64,000 nucleotides of DNA from Achromobacter mucicolens (GTDB lineage Bacteria > Pseudomonadota > Gammaproteobacteria > Burkholderiales > Burkholderiaceae_B). The stretch is taken from assembly GCF_902859725.1 (NCBI RefSeq), contig NZ_CADIJP010000002.1, forward strand, positions 62,001-126,000. The letters run 5' to 3'. The notes beneath the pieces are model-generated. The model was not told the origin of the DNA, made no database searches, and saw only the letters and a program-made list of their open reading frames with translations. Of the stretch, positions 40,788 to 48,892 are shown in pieces (position 1 is the first letter of the stretch; every line of letters begins with the position of its first letter). The translations under genes and the position numbers were made by a program.

Positions 40788-41792
40788 ATGTTGCTCACCC
40801 TTTTTCTGTTCTTCCTGTCCGCGGCAGTGATCTACTTCGCGTGCGAGTTCTTCGTCAATGGCGTCGAATGGGTCGGTCACCGCTTCCAGCTGGGCGCCAC
40901 CGCCACCGGCACCGTACTCGCCGCCTTCGGCACCGCGCTGCCGGAAAGCGCCGTCACCTTCATGGCCGTGGTCTTCGGCGATACCCCCGAACAAAAGGAC
41001 ATCGGCGTCGGCGCCGCGATGGGCGGTCCCCTGGTGCTTGCCACGCTGGCCTATGCGGTCGTCGGCCTGGCTCTGTGGCGCGCCCGCCGCGGCAAGCCCA
41101 CGCAGGCGAACTGTATCAACGCGGACCAGCGCCGGCTGGCCCGCGACCAGGCCTGGTTCATGGGCATCTTCATCTTCAAGGTGGGCCTGGGCCTGCTGGC
41201 CTTTGCCTGGAAGCCCTGGCTGGGCTTCGTGTTCCTGGTCACCTATGCGCTCTACATCAAGCGTGAACTCAGCAACGACGAGGCATCCCTGGACAGCGAT
41301 GACCTCGAACCCCTGAAGCTGCGGCCGCGCGACGAGGACCCCTCCATGTTCTGGGCCGTCACGCAGACCGTCATGGCGCTGGTCGTGATCGCCGGCGCCT
41401 CGCACGTGTTCGTGAACCAGATCGAACTGCTGGGCATCGCCATGGGAGCCTCGCCCCACGTGGCAGCGCTGCTGCTGGCCCCGGTGGCCACCGAGCTGCC
41501 GGAGATCATGAATGCGCTGATCTGGGTGCGCCAGGGCAAGGAGCGCCTGGCGCTGGCCAACATTTCGGGCGCCATGATGATCCAGGCGACGATCCCCAGC
41601 GCGCTTGGCATCTTCATGACGCCGTGGCTGCTGGATGAGCCGCTGCTGGCGGCGGGCTGTTTCACGATGCTGTCCATTGGGCTGCTGTGGCTGCGTTTCC
41701 GCCGGTCGGCCATGAGCGTGCCGGCGCTGTCGGCGGTGGGCGGGCTGTACGCGATTTTCGCGGGCTACCTGGGCTGGCACTTCTACGGGTAA
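40788..41792 (+). CDS. CaCA-family cation exchanger (sodium/calcium antiporter type)
   Basis: A 334-residue inner-membrane exchanger with about ten segments in two inverted repeats. The two alpha-repeat motifs are visible: GTVLAAFGTALPESAVTFMAV in the first half and LLAPVATELPEIMNALIWV in the second, each with the conserved acidic residue used for cation binding. A central cytosolic Asp/Glu loop (SNDEASLDSDD) separates the halves. The ATG at 40788 opens directly into the first membrane segment. The upstream riboswitch suggests that it exports or balances Mn2+ (or Ca2+), which is inference. Confidence 0.87.
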   Translation: MLLTLFLFFLSAAVIYFACEFFVNGVEWVGHRFQLGATATGTVLAAFGTALPESAVTFMAVVFGDTPEQKDIGVGAAMGGPLVLATLAYAVVGLALWRARRGKPTQANCINADQRRLARDQAWFMGIFIFKVGLGLLAFAWKPWLGFVFLVTYALYIKRELSNDEASLDSDDLEPLKLRPRDEDPSMFWAVTQTVMALVVIAGASHVFVNQIELLGIAMGASPHVAALLLAPVATELPEIMNALIWVRQGKERLALANISGAMMIQATIPSALGIFMTPWLLDEPLLAAGCFTMLSIGLLWLRFRRSAMSVPALSAVGGLYAIFAGYLGWHFYG

Positions 41793-41866
41793 CGACGGGC
41801 AGGCCGGGCAGGCGTGCGCACCTGTCCGGCTTTGGCGCTTTTCTGCGTCAAAAATGCACCCAACCC

Positions 41867-41895
41867 TTGTCCATCAGTACAAACCCGCGTAAAAT
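41867..41895 (+). promoter_or_regulatory. promoter of the Mg-type leader/ACT/mgtA locus
   Basis: TTGTCC (41867-41872), a 17-base spacer and TAAAAT (41890-41895). The predicted start, near 41902, is only a dozen bases before the AGGAG of the short leader ORF. Confidence 0.55.
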
Positions 41896-41926
41896 TTCGC
41901 TGTTTTCCATCCCAGGAGCAGTCTTC

Positions 41927-41980
41927 GTGAATACCGATTCCGGCGAAAGTTGTCGATCTTGCATCGACGTCGCTGTCTGA
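41927..41980 (+). CDS. short leader ORF 1 (17 residues)
   Basis: GTG-initiated ORF of 17 codons plus stop, encoding MNTDSGESCRSCIDVAV. AGGAG at 41914-41918 lies eight bases upstream of the GTG, so it should be well translated. The coding sequence contains a perfect hairpin (41952-41968), and its stop codon lies in the 5' arm of a second hairpin (41979-42017). This layout is typical of regulatory leader peptides, where ribosome position chooses between RNA structures. The sensed signal is unknown. Confidence 0.5.
   Translation: MNTDSGESCRSCIDVAV
41952..41968 (+). promoter_or_regulatory. leader hairpin A within leader ORF 1
   Basis: GTCGAT (41952-41957) pairs perfectly with ATCGAC (41963-41968) around a five-base loop, inside the leader coding sequence. 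Confidence 0.5.
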
Positions 41981-42017
41981 CAGGATCCACGCAGAACTCC
42001 GTCTGCCGCATCCTGTC
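41979..42017 (+). promoter_or_regulatory. leader hairpin B overlapping the leader ORF 1 stop
   Basis: GACAGGAT (41979-41986) pairs perfectly with ATCCTGTC (42010-42017), with an inner GCAGA/TCTGC pairing (41991-42006). A ribosome at the leader stop would cover its 5' arm. The remaining stretch, 42018-42233, has no ORF that I can support; it is C-rich and leads to the GGAGG of the next gene. Confidence 0.5.
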
Positions 42018-42233
42018 ATTCAGCAGGTTGCGGTGTATCCCAGGCGCCAGGCTTCAGCCCGGCCAGTAACGCAGGCCCTCGGCCTGCCGGGACCCTCCCC
42101 AACGTAAACCGCCAGAACCGCCGCTAGTCGCAGCGCCAGCGTTCGTGCACGTTCGTCGTGTCCGCCGCCAGGGCGCTGTCCGGCTGCGCACGTGTTCGCG
42201 ATCACGCTCCGCCTTCTTGTCATGGAGGTCGTT

Positions 42234-42566
42234 ATGCGTTTCTTCGACTTGTTCCTGCGCCGTGCCGGCGTGGACCGCGCCACCGCCCTGGGCCGCCGCC
42301 GCGGCACTTCCCGGCTGACGGTGATCTGTCCGCGTGGCGAGCTCGGCGCACTGCGCAAGCAGATCTGCCTGGACTTCAGCGCCGCTGGCCTGGATGTCGC
42401 CCAAGTGCAGGTCGACCAAGGCCAAGATCCCGATCTCGCGTCGGCTTGCATCACGATCAATTGCCCGCCCGAACTGCGGGCTGAATTGATGACGCAAGCG
42501 CGCCGTTTGAGCGCCAATCCCGCTGTGCGCCACGTGCATTTCGGCGCGCAGGCCGCGATGGCCTGA
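42234..42566 (+). CDS. freestanding ACT-like protein related to the MgtC C-terminal domain
   Basis: A 110-residue soluble protein. After a basic amphipathic N-terminus (MRFFDLFLRRAGVDRA) comes one ACT-like alpha/beta unit with strands SRLTVICPRG, VAQVQVDQ and SACITINCP and a closing VRHVHFG. The pattern resembles the C-terminal domain of MgtC-family proteins, but no MgtC membrane domain is present. GGAGG lies five bases before the ATG. It sits between two leader ORFs and upstream of mgtA, so a magnesium-related role is likely by context only. Confidence 0.65.
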   Translation: MRFFDLFLRRAGVDRATALGRRRGTSRLTVICPRGELGALRKQICLDFSAAGLDVAQVQVDQGQDPDLASACITINCPPELRAELMTQARRLSANPAVRHVHFGAQAAMA

Positions 42567-42599
42567 TCCCCCCAAACATTTCCTTCCCCCGGAGAAATC

Positions 42600-42665
42600 A
42601 TGCCTAGCGCCTTAGACCCAGAGCCTCGATTGCGCCCTGTGCGCGGCTCCGGCATGCCTATCTGA
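42600..42665 (+). CDS. short leader ORF 2, mgtL-like (21 residues)
   Basis: ORF of 21 codons plus stop, starting ATG with GGAG five bases upstream. The peptide core is LDPEPRLRPVR: an acidic/proline start and an arginine/proline second half, with five prolines in total. This composition closely recalls Salmonella/E. coli MgtL (acidic-proline followed by arginines), whose translation senses magnesium, proline and ribosome stability and controls mgtA. It lies 34 bases after the ACT gene and 331 bases before mgtA. Confidence 0.55.
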   Translation: MPSALDPEPRLRPVRGSGMPI

Positions 42666-42996
42666 CCCGTCACTCACTGCGAGCCGACTGGCCGGATAGA
42701 CATCCCGGTCCGTACGGAACCCGCAGCCTGGAATCCCCGGCCCCGCCCGCGTCCTGCGAGCATCGGCGTCCGGTCCCGGTTCCACAGCCCGCTTCCCTTC
42801 CGTTTTTCGCACCCGGCGCGCCATAGACGCGATCCGGACACCGGCAACATTGCTCCGGCGCCTTCGCACGCCCGTCACCGGCGGCCTCACGGCATTTCCC
42901 AGGAAACGCCGCGGTCCGCTGCTGCCTGCGCGCGGCCGCCACCGGCAGGGTCGTCCGTGTCTCCCGCAACAACACCAATAAATGCGGAGCACTCCC
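42666..42996 (+). promoter_or_regulatory. untranslated leader of mgtA, C-rich
   Basis: No gene is visible in these 331 bases. The stretch is rich in C and pyrimidine runs (for example CCCGCTTCCCTTCCG near 42790) and contains CCGGTCCGTACGG-like local pairings. A C-rich, poorly structured segment after a leader ORF suits a Rho-loading site, as known for mgtA leaders in enterobacteria. mgtA has its own GGAG seven bases before the ATG. Confidence 0.4.
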
Positions 42997-45795
42997 ATGT
43001 TTGCTTTCCTGAAATCCTTTTTTTCTTCCGCTGCGCGTCTGCGCCGCACCGGCCGGCACTTTCGCCGCGCCCCCATCCTTGAACAAGGCGCGGACAACGC
43101 CGCGGTTTCCTCCGAAGCCGCCCGCCGCGCCAGCCAGCGCATGGTCGAGACCTCCCGGCTCGGCTTCGATTCCCTGTTCGAGCGGTTCGGCAGCGGCTGG
43201 GGCGGACTGTCCGACGCCCAGGCGCAGGCCGCCCGCGAACGGCATGGCGCCAATGAAGTCGACCACGAGAAGCCGCTTTCCTGGCCGCATCACCTGTGGC
43301 TGTCCTATCGCAATCCGTTCAACCTGCTGCTGACCGCGCTGGCGGTCCTGTCATGGCTGACCGACGTGCGCATGGCGGCGCCCGAGGACCAGTCGTGGAC
43401 GGCCGTTGCGATCATCGGCTCGATGGTGCTGATCTCGACCGTGCTGCGCTTTGTGCAGGAGCAGCGTTCGAACCGCGCCGCCGAAGCCCTGAAGGCGATG
43501 GTGCGTAACACCGCGACGGTTCTGCGCAGCGATGCCGGATCGCCCGACGCGGACAATGGCCGGCGCTTCTTCGGCGCAGCCTTGCACGCCACCGGGTCGC
43601 AACAGCGCGAAGTGCCGCTGGCCGATCTGGTGCCCGGCGACGTCGTGCTGCTCTCCGCCGGCGACATGGTCCCCGCCGACTGCCGCATTCTGAACGCCAA
43701 GGACCTCTTCGTGGCGCAGGCCGCGCTGACGGGTGAATCGCTGCCTGTTGAAAAGCACATGTCCCCGCGCGTGCAGTCGGCCAACCCGCTCGAACTGGAG
43801 AACATGGCCTTCATGGGCACCAACGTGGTCAGCGGCGCGGGCAGCGCACTGGTGGTGGCGACCGGCTCGGACACGTACTTCGGCCAGTTGGCGGGCCGCG
43901 TCACGCAGACCTCGCGCGCGCCCACGCAATTCCAGCAAGGCATCAACCGCGTGAGCTGGATCCTGATCCGCTTCATGCTGGTGATGGCGCCGGTGGTGAT
44001 GCTGATCAACGGCTTCACCAAGGGCGACTGGCTGGAGGCGCTACTGTTCGCGCTGGCCATCGCCGTGGGTCTGACGCCCGAAATGCTGCCCATGATCGTA
44101 ACGGCCACGCTTGCCAAGGGAGCCGTGCGCATGTCCCGCCGCAAGGTCGTCGTCAAGCGTCTGGACGCGATCCAGAATCTGGGCGCCATGAACGTGCTGT
44201 GCACCGACAAGACCGGCACGCTGACGCAGGACCGCATCGTGCTCGAGCGCCACACCGACGTCTATGGCGCGGCCAGCGACGACGTGCTGGCCTATGCCTA
44301 CCTGAACAGCTACTACCAGACGGGACTGAAGAACCTGCTGGACGTGGCCGTGCTGGAGCATGCGGAAGTGGCGCGCAGCCTGGACCTGGCGGGCCGCTAC
44401 CGCAAGATCGACGAGATTCCGTTCGACTTCTCGCGCCGCCGCATGTCCGTCGTGGTGAACGAGACCGAAAACGGCCGCGACCACCACGAACTGATCTGCA
44501 AGGGAGCGCTGGAGGAAATGCTGGAAGCCTGCACGCGGCTGCGCGTGGGCAGCGAAGTGCATCCGCTGACCGACACGCGCCGCGCCGACATCCGTCACGT
44601 GACGGCTGGTCTGAACCGGGAAGGCCTGCGCGTCATTGCGGTCGCCGTGAAGGAATTGCCGCCCACGCAGCAGGCCTACGGCGTGGCGGACGAATCCGAC
44701 CTGGTGCTGGTGGGATACATCGCGTTCCTGGATCCGCCCAAGGAATCGACGGGGCCCGCGCTGGCCGCGTTGAAGGACTCGGGCATCGAGGTCAAGGTGC
44801 TGACCGGCGACGTCGAACTCGTCACGCGCAAGGTCTGCCGCGAGGTGGGACTGGACGTGCGCAAGGTGTACCTGGGCGCCGAGATCGAGGCGATGGACGA
44901 CGCCGAGCTGGCGGTCGCCGTGCGCGAGGCCAACGTGTTTGCCCGGCTGGCGCCGATTCACAAGGAACGCATCGTTCGCAGCCTGCGCGCGCAGGGCGAC
45001 ACGGTGGGCTTCATGGGAGACGGCATCAACGATGCCCCGGCGCTGCGCGCGGCGGACGTGGGTATTTCGGTGGATTCCGCGGTGGATATCTCGAAGGAGG
45101 CCGCCGACATCATCCTGCTGGAGAAGAGCCTGATGGTACTGGAGGACGGCGTGATCGAAGGCCGCAAGACCTTCTGCAACATGCTCAAGTACTTGAAGAT
45201 GACGGCCAGCTCGAATTTCGGCAACGTGTTTTCGGTGCTGGTCGCCAGCGCCTTCCTGCCCTTTCTGCCGATGCTGCCCATCCATCTGCTGCTGCAGAAC
45301 CTGATGTACGACATCTCGCAGACGGCAATTCCGTTTGACAATGTCGACGAAGAATTGCTGAAGCAGCCGCAGCGCTGGGATCCGGAAGGCCTGGGCCGCT
45401 TCATGGTGTTCTTCGGCCCGATCAGCTCGATCTTCGATATCGCGATGTACGCCGTCATGTGGTTCGTGTTCCAGGCCAATTCGCCCGAGCATCAGACGCT
45501 GTTCCAGTCCGGCTGGTTTGTCGAGGGCCTGTTGTCGCAGACGCTGATCGTGCATATGATCCGCACTCGCCGGATTCCTTTCCTGCAAAGCCGCGCGTCC
45601 TGGCCCCTGATGGGAATGACGCTGATGGTGATCACGTTGGGGCTGGTGCTGCCGTTCTCGCCGCTGGCGGAGTACTTCCAGTTGCAGGCGCTGCCCTGGA
45701 GCTACTTCCCCTGGCTCGTCGGCATCCTCCTGGGATATTGCGTGCTGACGCAGACGCTCAAGCATTTCTGGGTCCGCCGCTACGGCTGGCAGTAG
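42997..45795 (+). CDS. mgtA: magnesium-translocating P-type ATPase (MgtA type)
   Basis: P3B-type ATPase of 932 residues importing Mg2+ across the inner membrane. The actuator motif is LTGESLPVEKH, the phosphorylation motif CTDKTGTLT with Asp404, and the hinge MGDGINDAPALRAADVGIS. The MgtA/B C-terminal segments include PIHLLLQNLMYDISQTAIPFDNVD, here quoted in part as LLLQNLMYDISQ. The ATG at 42997 is decided by GGAG at 42986-42989; a long basic N-terminal tail (ARLRRTGRHFRRAP) follows, as in MgtA. Expression is probably controlled by the two leader ORFs upstream. Confidence 0.93.
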   Translation: MFAFLKSFFSSAARLRRTGRHFRRAPILEQGADNAAVSSEAARRASQRMVETSRLGFDSLFERFGSGWGGLSDAQAQAARERHGANEVDHEKPLSWPHHLWLSYRNPFNLLLTALAVLSWLTDVRMAAPEDQSWTAVAIIGSMVLISTVLRFVQEQRSNRAAEALKAMVRNTATVLRSDAGSPDADNGRRFFGAALHATGSQQREVPLADLVPGDVVLLSAGDMVPADCRILNAKDLFVAQAALTGESLPVEKHMSPRVQSANPLELENMAFMGTNVVSGAGSALVVATGSDTYFGQLAGRVTQTSRAPTQFQQGINRVSWILIRFMLVMAPVVMLINGFTKGDWLEALLFALAIAVGLTPEMLPMIVTATLAKGAVRMSRRKVVVKRLDAIQNLGAMNVLCTDKTGTLTQDRIVLERHTDVYGAASDDVLAYAYLNSYYQTGLKNLLDVAVLEHAEVARSLDLAGRYRKIDEIPFDFSRRRMSVVVNETENGRDHHELICKGALEEMLEACTRLRVGSEVHPLTDTRRADIRHVTAGLNREGLRVIAVAVKELPPTQQAYGVADESDLVLVGYIAFLDPPKESTGPALAALKDSGIEVKVLTGDVELVTRKVCREVGLDVRKVYLGAEIEAMDDAELAVAVREANVFARLAPIHKERIVRSLRAQGDTVGFMGDGINDAPALRAADVGISVDSAVDISKEAADIILLEKSLMVLEDGVIEGRKTFCNMLKYLKMTASSNFGNVFSVLVASAFLPFLPMLPIHLLLQNLMYDISQTAIPFDNVDEELLKQPQRWDPEGLGRFMVFFGPISSIFDIAMYAVMWFVFQANSPEHQTLFQSGWFVEGLLSQTLIVHMIRTRRIPFLQSRASWPLMGMTLMVITLGLVLPFSPLAEYFQLQALPWSYFPWLVGILLGYCVLTQTLKHFWVRRYGWQ

Positions 45796-45848
45796 GCTGA
45801 TGCAACCGGCGGCGGGCTCCGCGCCCGCCGCCAACGCAAGGAAAGATC

Positions 45849-46952
45849 ATGAGAATTGCATTTTTCGCCGCCTTGACGGCGGCCGGCCTGATGCCTTCCT
45901 GCGCGGCGGTGGCCGCGGATGGCGGCACCAGCGTGCAGCTGTACGGCATTGTGGACGCCGGCGTTGCCGTGACCCGGGTGTCGGGGCAGGGCAGCCAAAG
46001 CGGCCTGCTGAACGGCGGCCTGACGGACTCGCTGTGGGGCCTGCAGGGGACGGAAGACCTGGGCTCCGGGTGGGCCGCCAGCTTCCAGCTTGAAAGCGGC
46101 TTTGACCCGTCCAGCGGCACCGCGGCCGACAGCAGCCGGCTCTTCAATTATGGCGCCTGGGTAGGCTTGGCCCATGCCAGCTACGGCGACCTGCGCCTTG
46201 GCCGCCAGTACACGGTCGGCCAGACCTATGGCAACGCGCTTGAAATCGCCTCATGGAAAGACATGGGCATGGGTGCGACCTTCAAGGCGTCCGACAATTA
46301 CCAATTCAGCAACATGGTGAACTGGTATTCCCCGCAATGGCAGGGGTTCCAGGCCGGGGTCGGCTATGCCTTCGACGCGGATGGACAGGACCAATTTCGC
46401 GCCAACCAGAACACTCGTGCGATCAGTCTCGGCCTGAAGTATGAGGACGGGCCGCTCCTGGCCGTGGCCACCTGGGAACAATTGCGGCTGGCCACCCCGC
46501 CCGCGCAGGCGGGCGGGCGTCCGCAGGCATTCCAGGTGGGCGCCTCGTATGACTTCGAGGTGGTCAAGGTGTCGCTTGCCTGGTCGCGCCAGCGCAACGG
46601 ATATGTGGGGCTGGACGGCGGCGACCCCGACGGACTGGGCCTCGGGCTGGGACCCGCGGCCTTCGTGCAGGGCGGCACGGTCGACGCCTGGCTGGTCGGG
46701 GTCAGTGTTCCGGCCGGACCGGGCGCCGTCCTGGTGCAATGGTCGCTGGCCCGGCCCGACTGGCGTTGGGACAACGGCATGACGGCGCGCAATGCGCAGG
46801 TTGCGACGCTGGGCTATACCTACGACCTGTCCCCGCGCACGACGCTCTACGCCTTCGCCGGCTACGCGTCGAACTACACGCTGGATAACCAGTTCGACCC
46901 CGGCAACGCCCACACCACGCGCATCGGCACGGGCGTGTCACACCGTTTCTGA
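45849..46952 (+). CDS. outer-membrane porin (Gram-negative trimeric type)
   Basis: A 367-residue porin. A signal peptide of about 23 residues (MRIAFFAALTAAGLMPSCAAVAA) precedes the mature start SVQLYGIVDAGV, the classic betaproteobacterial general porin N-terminus. Further family features are FQLESGFDPSSG, LRLGRQYTVG and the C-terminal strand ending in Phe (GTGVSHRF), which is the BAM recognition signal. It follows mgtA by 53 bases, so co-expression is possible, though no terminator was found between them. Confidence 0.92.
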   Translation: MRIAFFAALTAAGLMPSCAAVAADGGTSVQLYGIVDAGVAVTRVSGQGSQSGLLNGGLTDSLWGLQGTEDLGSGWAASFQLESGFDPSSGTAADSSRLFNYGAWVGLAHASYGDLRLGRQYTVGQTYGNALEIASWKDMGMGATFKASDNYQFSNMVNWYSPQWQGFQAGVGYAFDADGQDQFRANQNTRAISLGLKYEDGPLLAVATWEQLRLATPPAQAGGRPQAFQVGASYDFEVVKVSLAWSRQRNGYVGLDGGDPDGLGLGLGPAAFVQGGTVDAWLVGVSVPAGPGAVLVQWSLARPDWRWDNGMTARNAQVATLGYTYDLSPRTTLYAFAGYASNYTLDNQFDPGNAHTTRIGTGVSHRF

Positions 46953-47059
46953 CACGTTCCAGCCCGGGCCGGCGCCCGGCAGCGCGCGATGGCGGGGTCT
47001 ACTACAATCGCCGAAAGACGGCGCCGGGCGCCGGCCCTTGTCTTCGCGTCGTTTCTCGG

Positions 47060-47932
47060 ATGGCACGCATGGATAGTCTCGAATGGCTCGTACCCTGGGA
47101 GTTCTCTCCCACGCTGGTGGCTTCCTTCCTGGTGGCCATCGTGCTGTTCGTACGCGGCCAGCGGGTCCACCACGTCACGCGCGCGCGTCAGATCCTTTTC
47201 TGGACGGGGATGGTCCTCCTGTACCTGTCCCTGCACACCCGGCTCGACTATTACGCCGAGCGCATGTTCTTCATCCATCGCATCCAGCATCTGGTGCTGC
47301 ACCATCTTGGGCCGCTGCTCGTCATGGCGGCCTTCCCGGGGCAGGTGATGCGGGCGGGATTGCCGATGCGGTGGCGCGTGCGGCTGCGTGATTTCCTGCG
47401 CACCGGCACGGGCCGGGCCACGGTGGCGGTGCTGACCCACAAGATCTTCGTGCCGGCGCTTTTCGTGTTCCTGGTGCTGATCTGGCTGATTCCGTCGGTG
47501 CAGTTCTACTCGATGCTCGACTGGCGTCTTTACCGTCTCATGAACTGGTCGGTCGTGATCAGCGGGTTCATGTACTGGAACCTGATCCTGGACCGCCGTC
47601 CCGCGCCCCCCGCGGCCATGTCGCCCGGCGGGCGCGTCATTTCGCCGGTGGCGACCATGCTGCCGCAAATGGTGGCGGGCGCCGTCATCGCTTTCACGGA
47701 AAGCGACATCTATCCGCTCTTTGAGCTATGCGGGCGGGCGATCGCGATGTCGGCGCAGACCGATCAGACGATCGGCGGCCTGACGATGTGGATTCCTGCC
47801 GCGCTCGTTGAGGTGATCGGGCTGATGGTGGCGTTGGGCACGCTGATGCGCCTGTCGGCCAAGGGGCGGCTGCGTAAGGCGGACCGCGATGCGCGCGCGC
47901 GCGCCAAGTCGGGCGCGGCGCTGTCTTCCTGA
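47060..47932 (+). CDS. CtaG-family (caa3_CtaG) membrane protein
   Basis: A 290-residue polytopic protein of the caa3-type cytochrome oxidase assembly (CtaG, Bacillus-type) family. Seven or so membrane segments are predicted. The family histidine pattern is visible in HRIQHLVLHHLGPLL and in the WNLILDRRPAPP loop. Two Met codons (47060 and 47069) are possible starts and neither has a clear ribosome site. In proteobacteria such proteins are linked to copper handling or oxidase assembly; the exact role is unknown. Confidence 0.82.
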   Translation: MARMDSLEWLVPWEFSPTLVASFLVAIVLFVRGQRVHHVTRARQILFWTGMVLLYLSLHTRLDYYAERMFFIHRIQHLVLHHLGPLLVMAAFPGQVMRAGLPMRWRVRLRDFLRTGTGRATVAVLTHKIFVPALFVFLVLIWLIPSVQFYSMLDWRLYRLMNWSVVISGFMYWNLILDRRPAPPAAMSPGGRVISPVATMLPQMVAGAVIAFTESDIYPLFELCGRAIAMSAQTDQTIGGLTMWIPAALVEVIGLMVALGTLMRLSAKGRLRKADRDARARAKSGAALSS

Positions 47933-47984
47933 ACCCGGCGGTGAACGCGGCACTGATGTGCCCATTCCCGCCAAGCCGCGCCGG

Positions 47985-48836
47985 TCATTCCGGCAGCAGG
48001 CCGTGATACTTCCTGCCCAGCGCCACGGTGGCCTGGAACATCCCCGCCTTGTTGCCGCAGTCGTAGCGCACGCCATCGAAGCGGTGCGCATAGACCTCGC
48101 GCTCGCGCATCAGCGAGGCGATGCCGTCGGTCAACTGGATTTCATTGCCCGCGCCCATCTTGGTCGAGCGCAGATGGTCGAAGATCGCCGCTTCCAGCAC
48201 ATAGCGGCCCACCACGGCCAGCGTCGACGGCGCGGCTTCGGGATCCGGCTTTTCAACGATGTGCGTGACGCGTTCGGTGCGGCCATCCGCCTGCGTGTCG
48301 CCCGTATGCGTGGCCACGATGCCGTACTTGCGGGTGTCGGCACGCGGCACGTCCTGCACACCCAGCACGCTGGCGTTGCGCGCCACGGCGACGTCCACCA
48401 GCTGCTTCATCGCGGGCGTATCGGCGTCGATCAGGTCGTCGGCCAGCAGCACCGCAAAGGGCTCGTCGCCCACGGCGGGGGCGGCCGACAGCACGGCATG
48501 GCCCAGGCCCAGCGGGGCCGATTGACGAATATAGAGGCAATTGACGTGCGCGGGTAGAATGCCCCGCACCATCGCCAGCAGTTCATGCTTGCCCTTGCTT
48601 TCCAGGTCGGATTCCAGCTCGGGCGCGGAGTCGAAATGATCTTCGATGGCGCGCTTGTTTCGGCCAGTCACGAATATGAGATCGGTAATCCCCGCGGCGA
48701 CGGCTTCTTCCACCGCGTACTGAATGAGGGGCTTGTCGACCACGGGCAGCATTTCCTTGGGCATCGCCTTGGTGGCGGGCAGGAAGCGGGTGCCCATGCC
48801 GGCGACAGGGAAAACGGCTTTACGGACGGGACGCAT
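47985..48836 (-). CDS. galU: UTP-glucose-1-phosphate uridylyltransferase
   Basis: A 283-residue nucleotidyltransferase making UDP-glucose for LPS, exopolysaccharide and osmoprotectant synthesis. The N-terminal nucleotide-binding motif is [23 protein letters not shown] (in part [12 protein letters not shown]), and [14 protein letters not shown] and [11 protein letters not shown] follow. The ATG at 48836 has GAGGT six bases upstream, deciding against an earlier in-frame ATG. Monocistronic and divergent from the BepA-type gene. Confidence 0.95.
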   Translation of the reverse strand: MRPVRKAVFPVAGMGTRFLPATKAMPKEMLPVVDKPLIQYAVEEAVAAGITDLIFVTGRNKRAIEDHFDSAPELESDLESKGKHELLAMVRGILPAHVNCLYIRQSAPLGLGHAVLSAAPAVGDEPFAVLLADDLIDADTPAMKQLVDVAVARNASVLGVQDVPRADTRKYGIVATHTGDTQADGRTERVTHIVEKPDPEAAPSTLAVVGRYVLEAAIFDHLRSTKMGAGNEIQLTDGIASLMREREVYAHRFDGVRYDCGNKAGMFQATVALGRKYHGLLPE

Positions 48837-48892
48837 TGAGACCTCGTTGAGGATTCGATGAAACATTTTAAGCTCATCGCTATCATAGGCTT

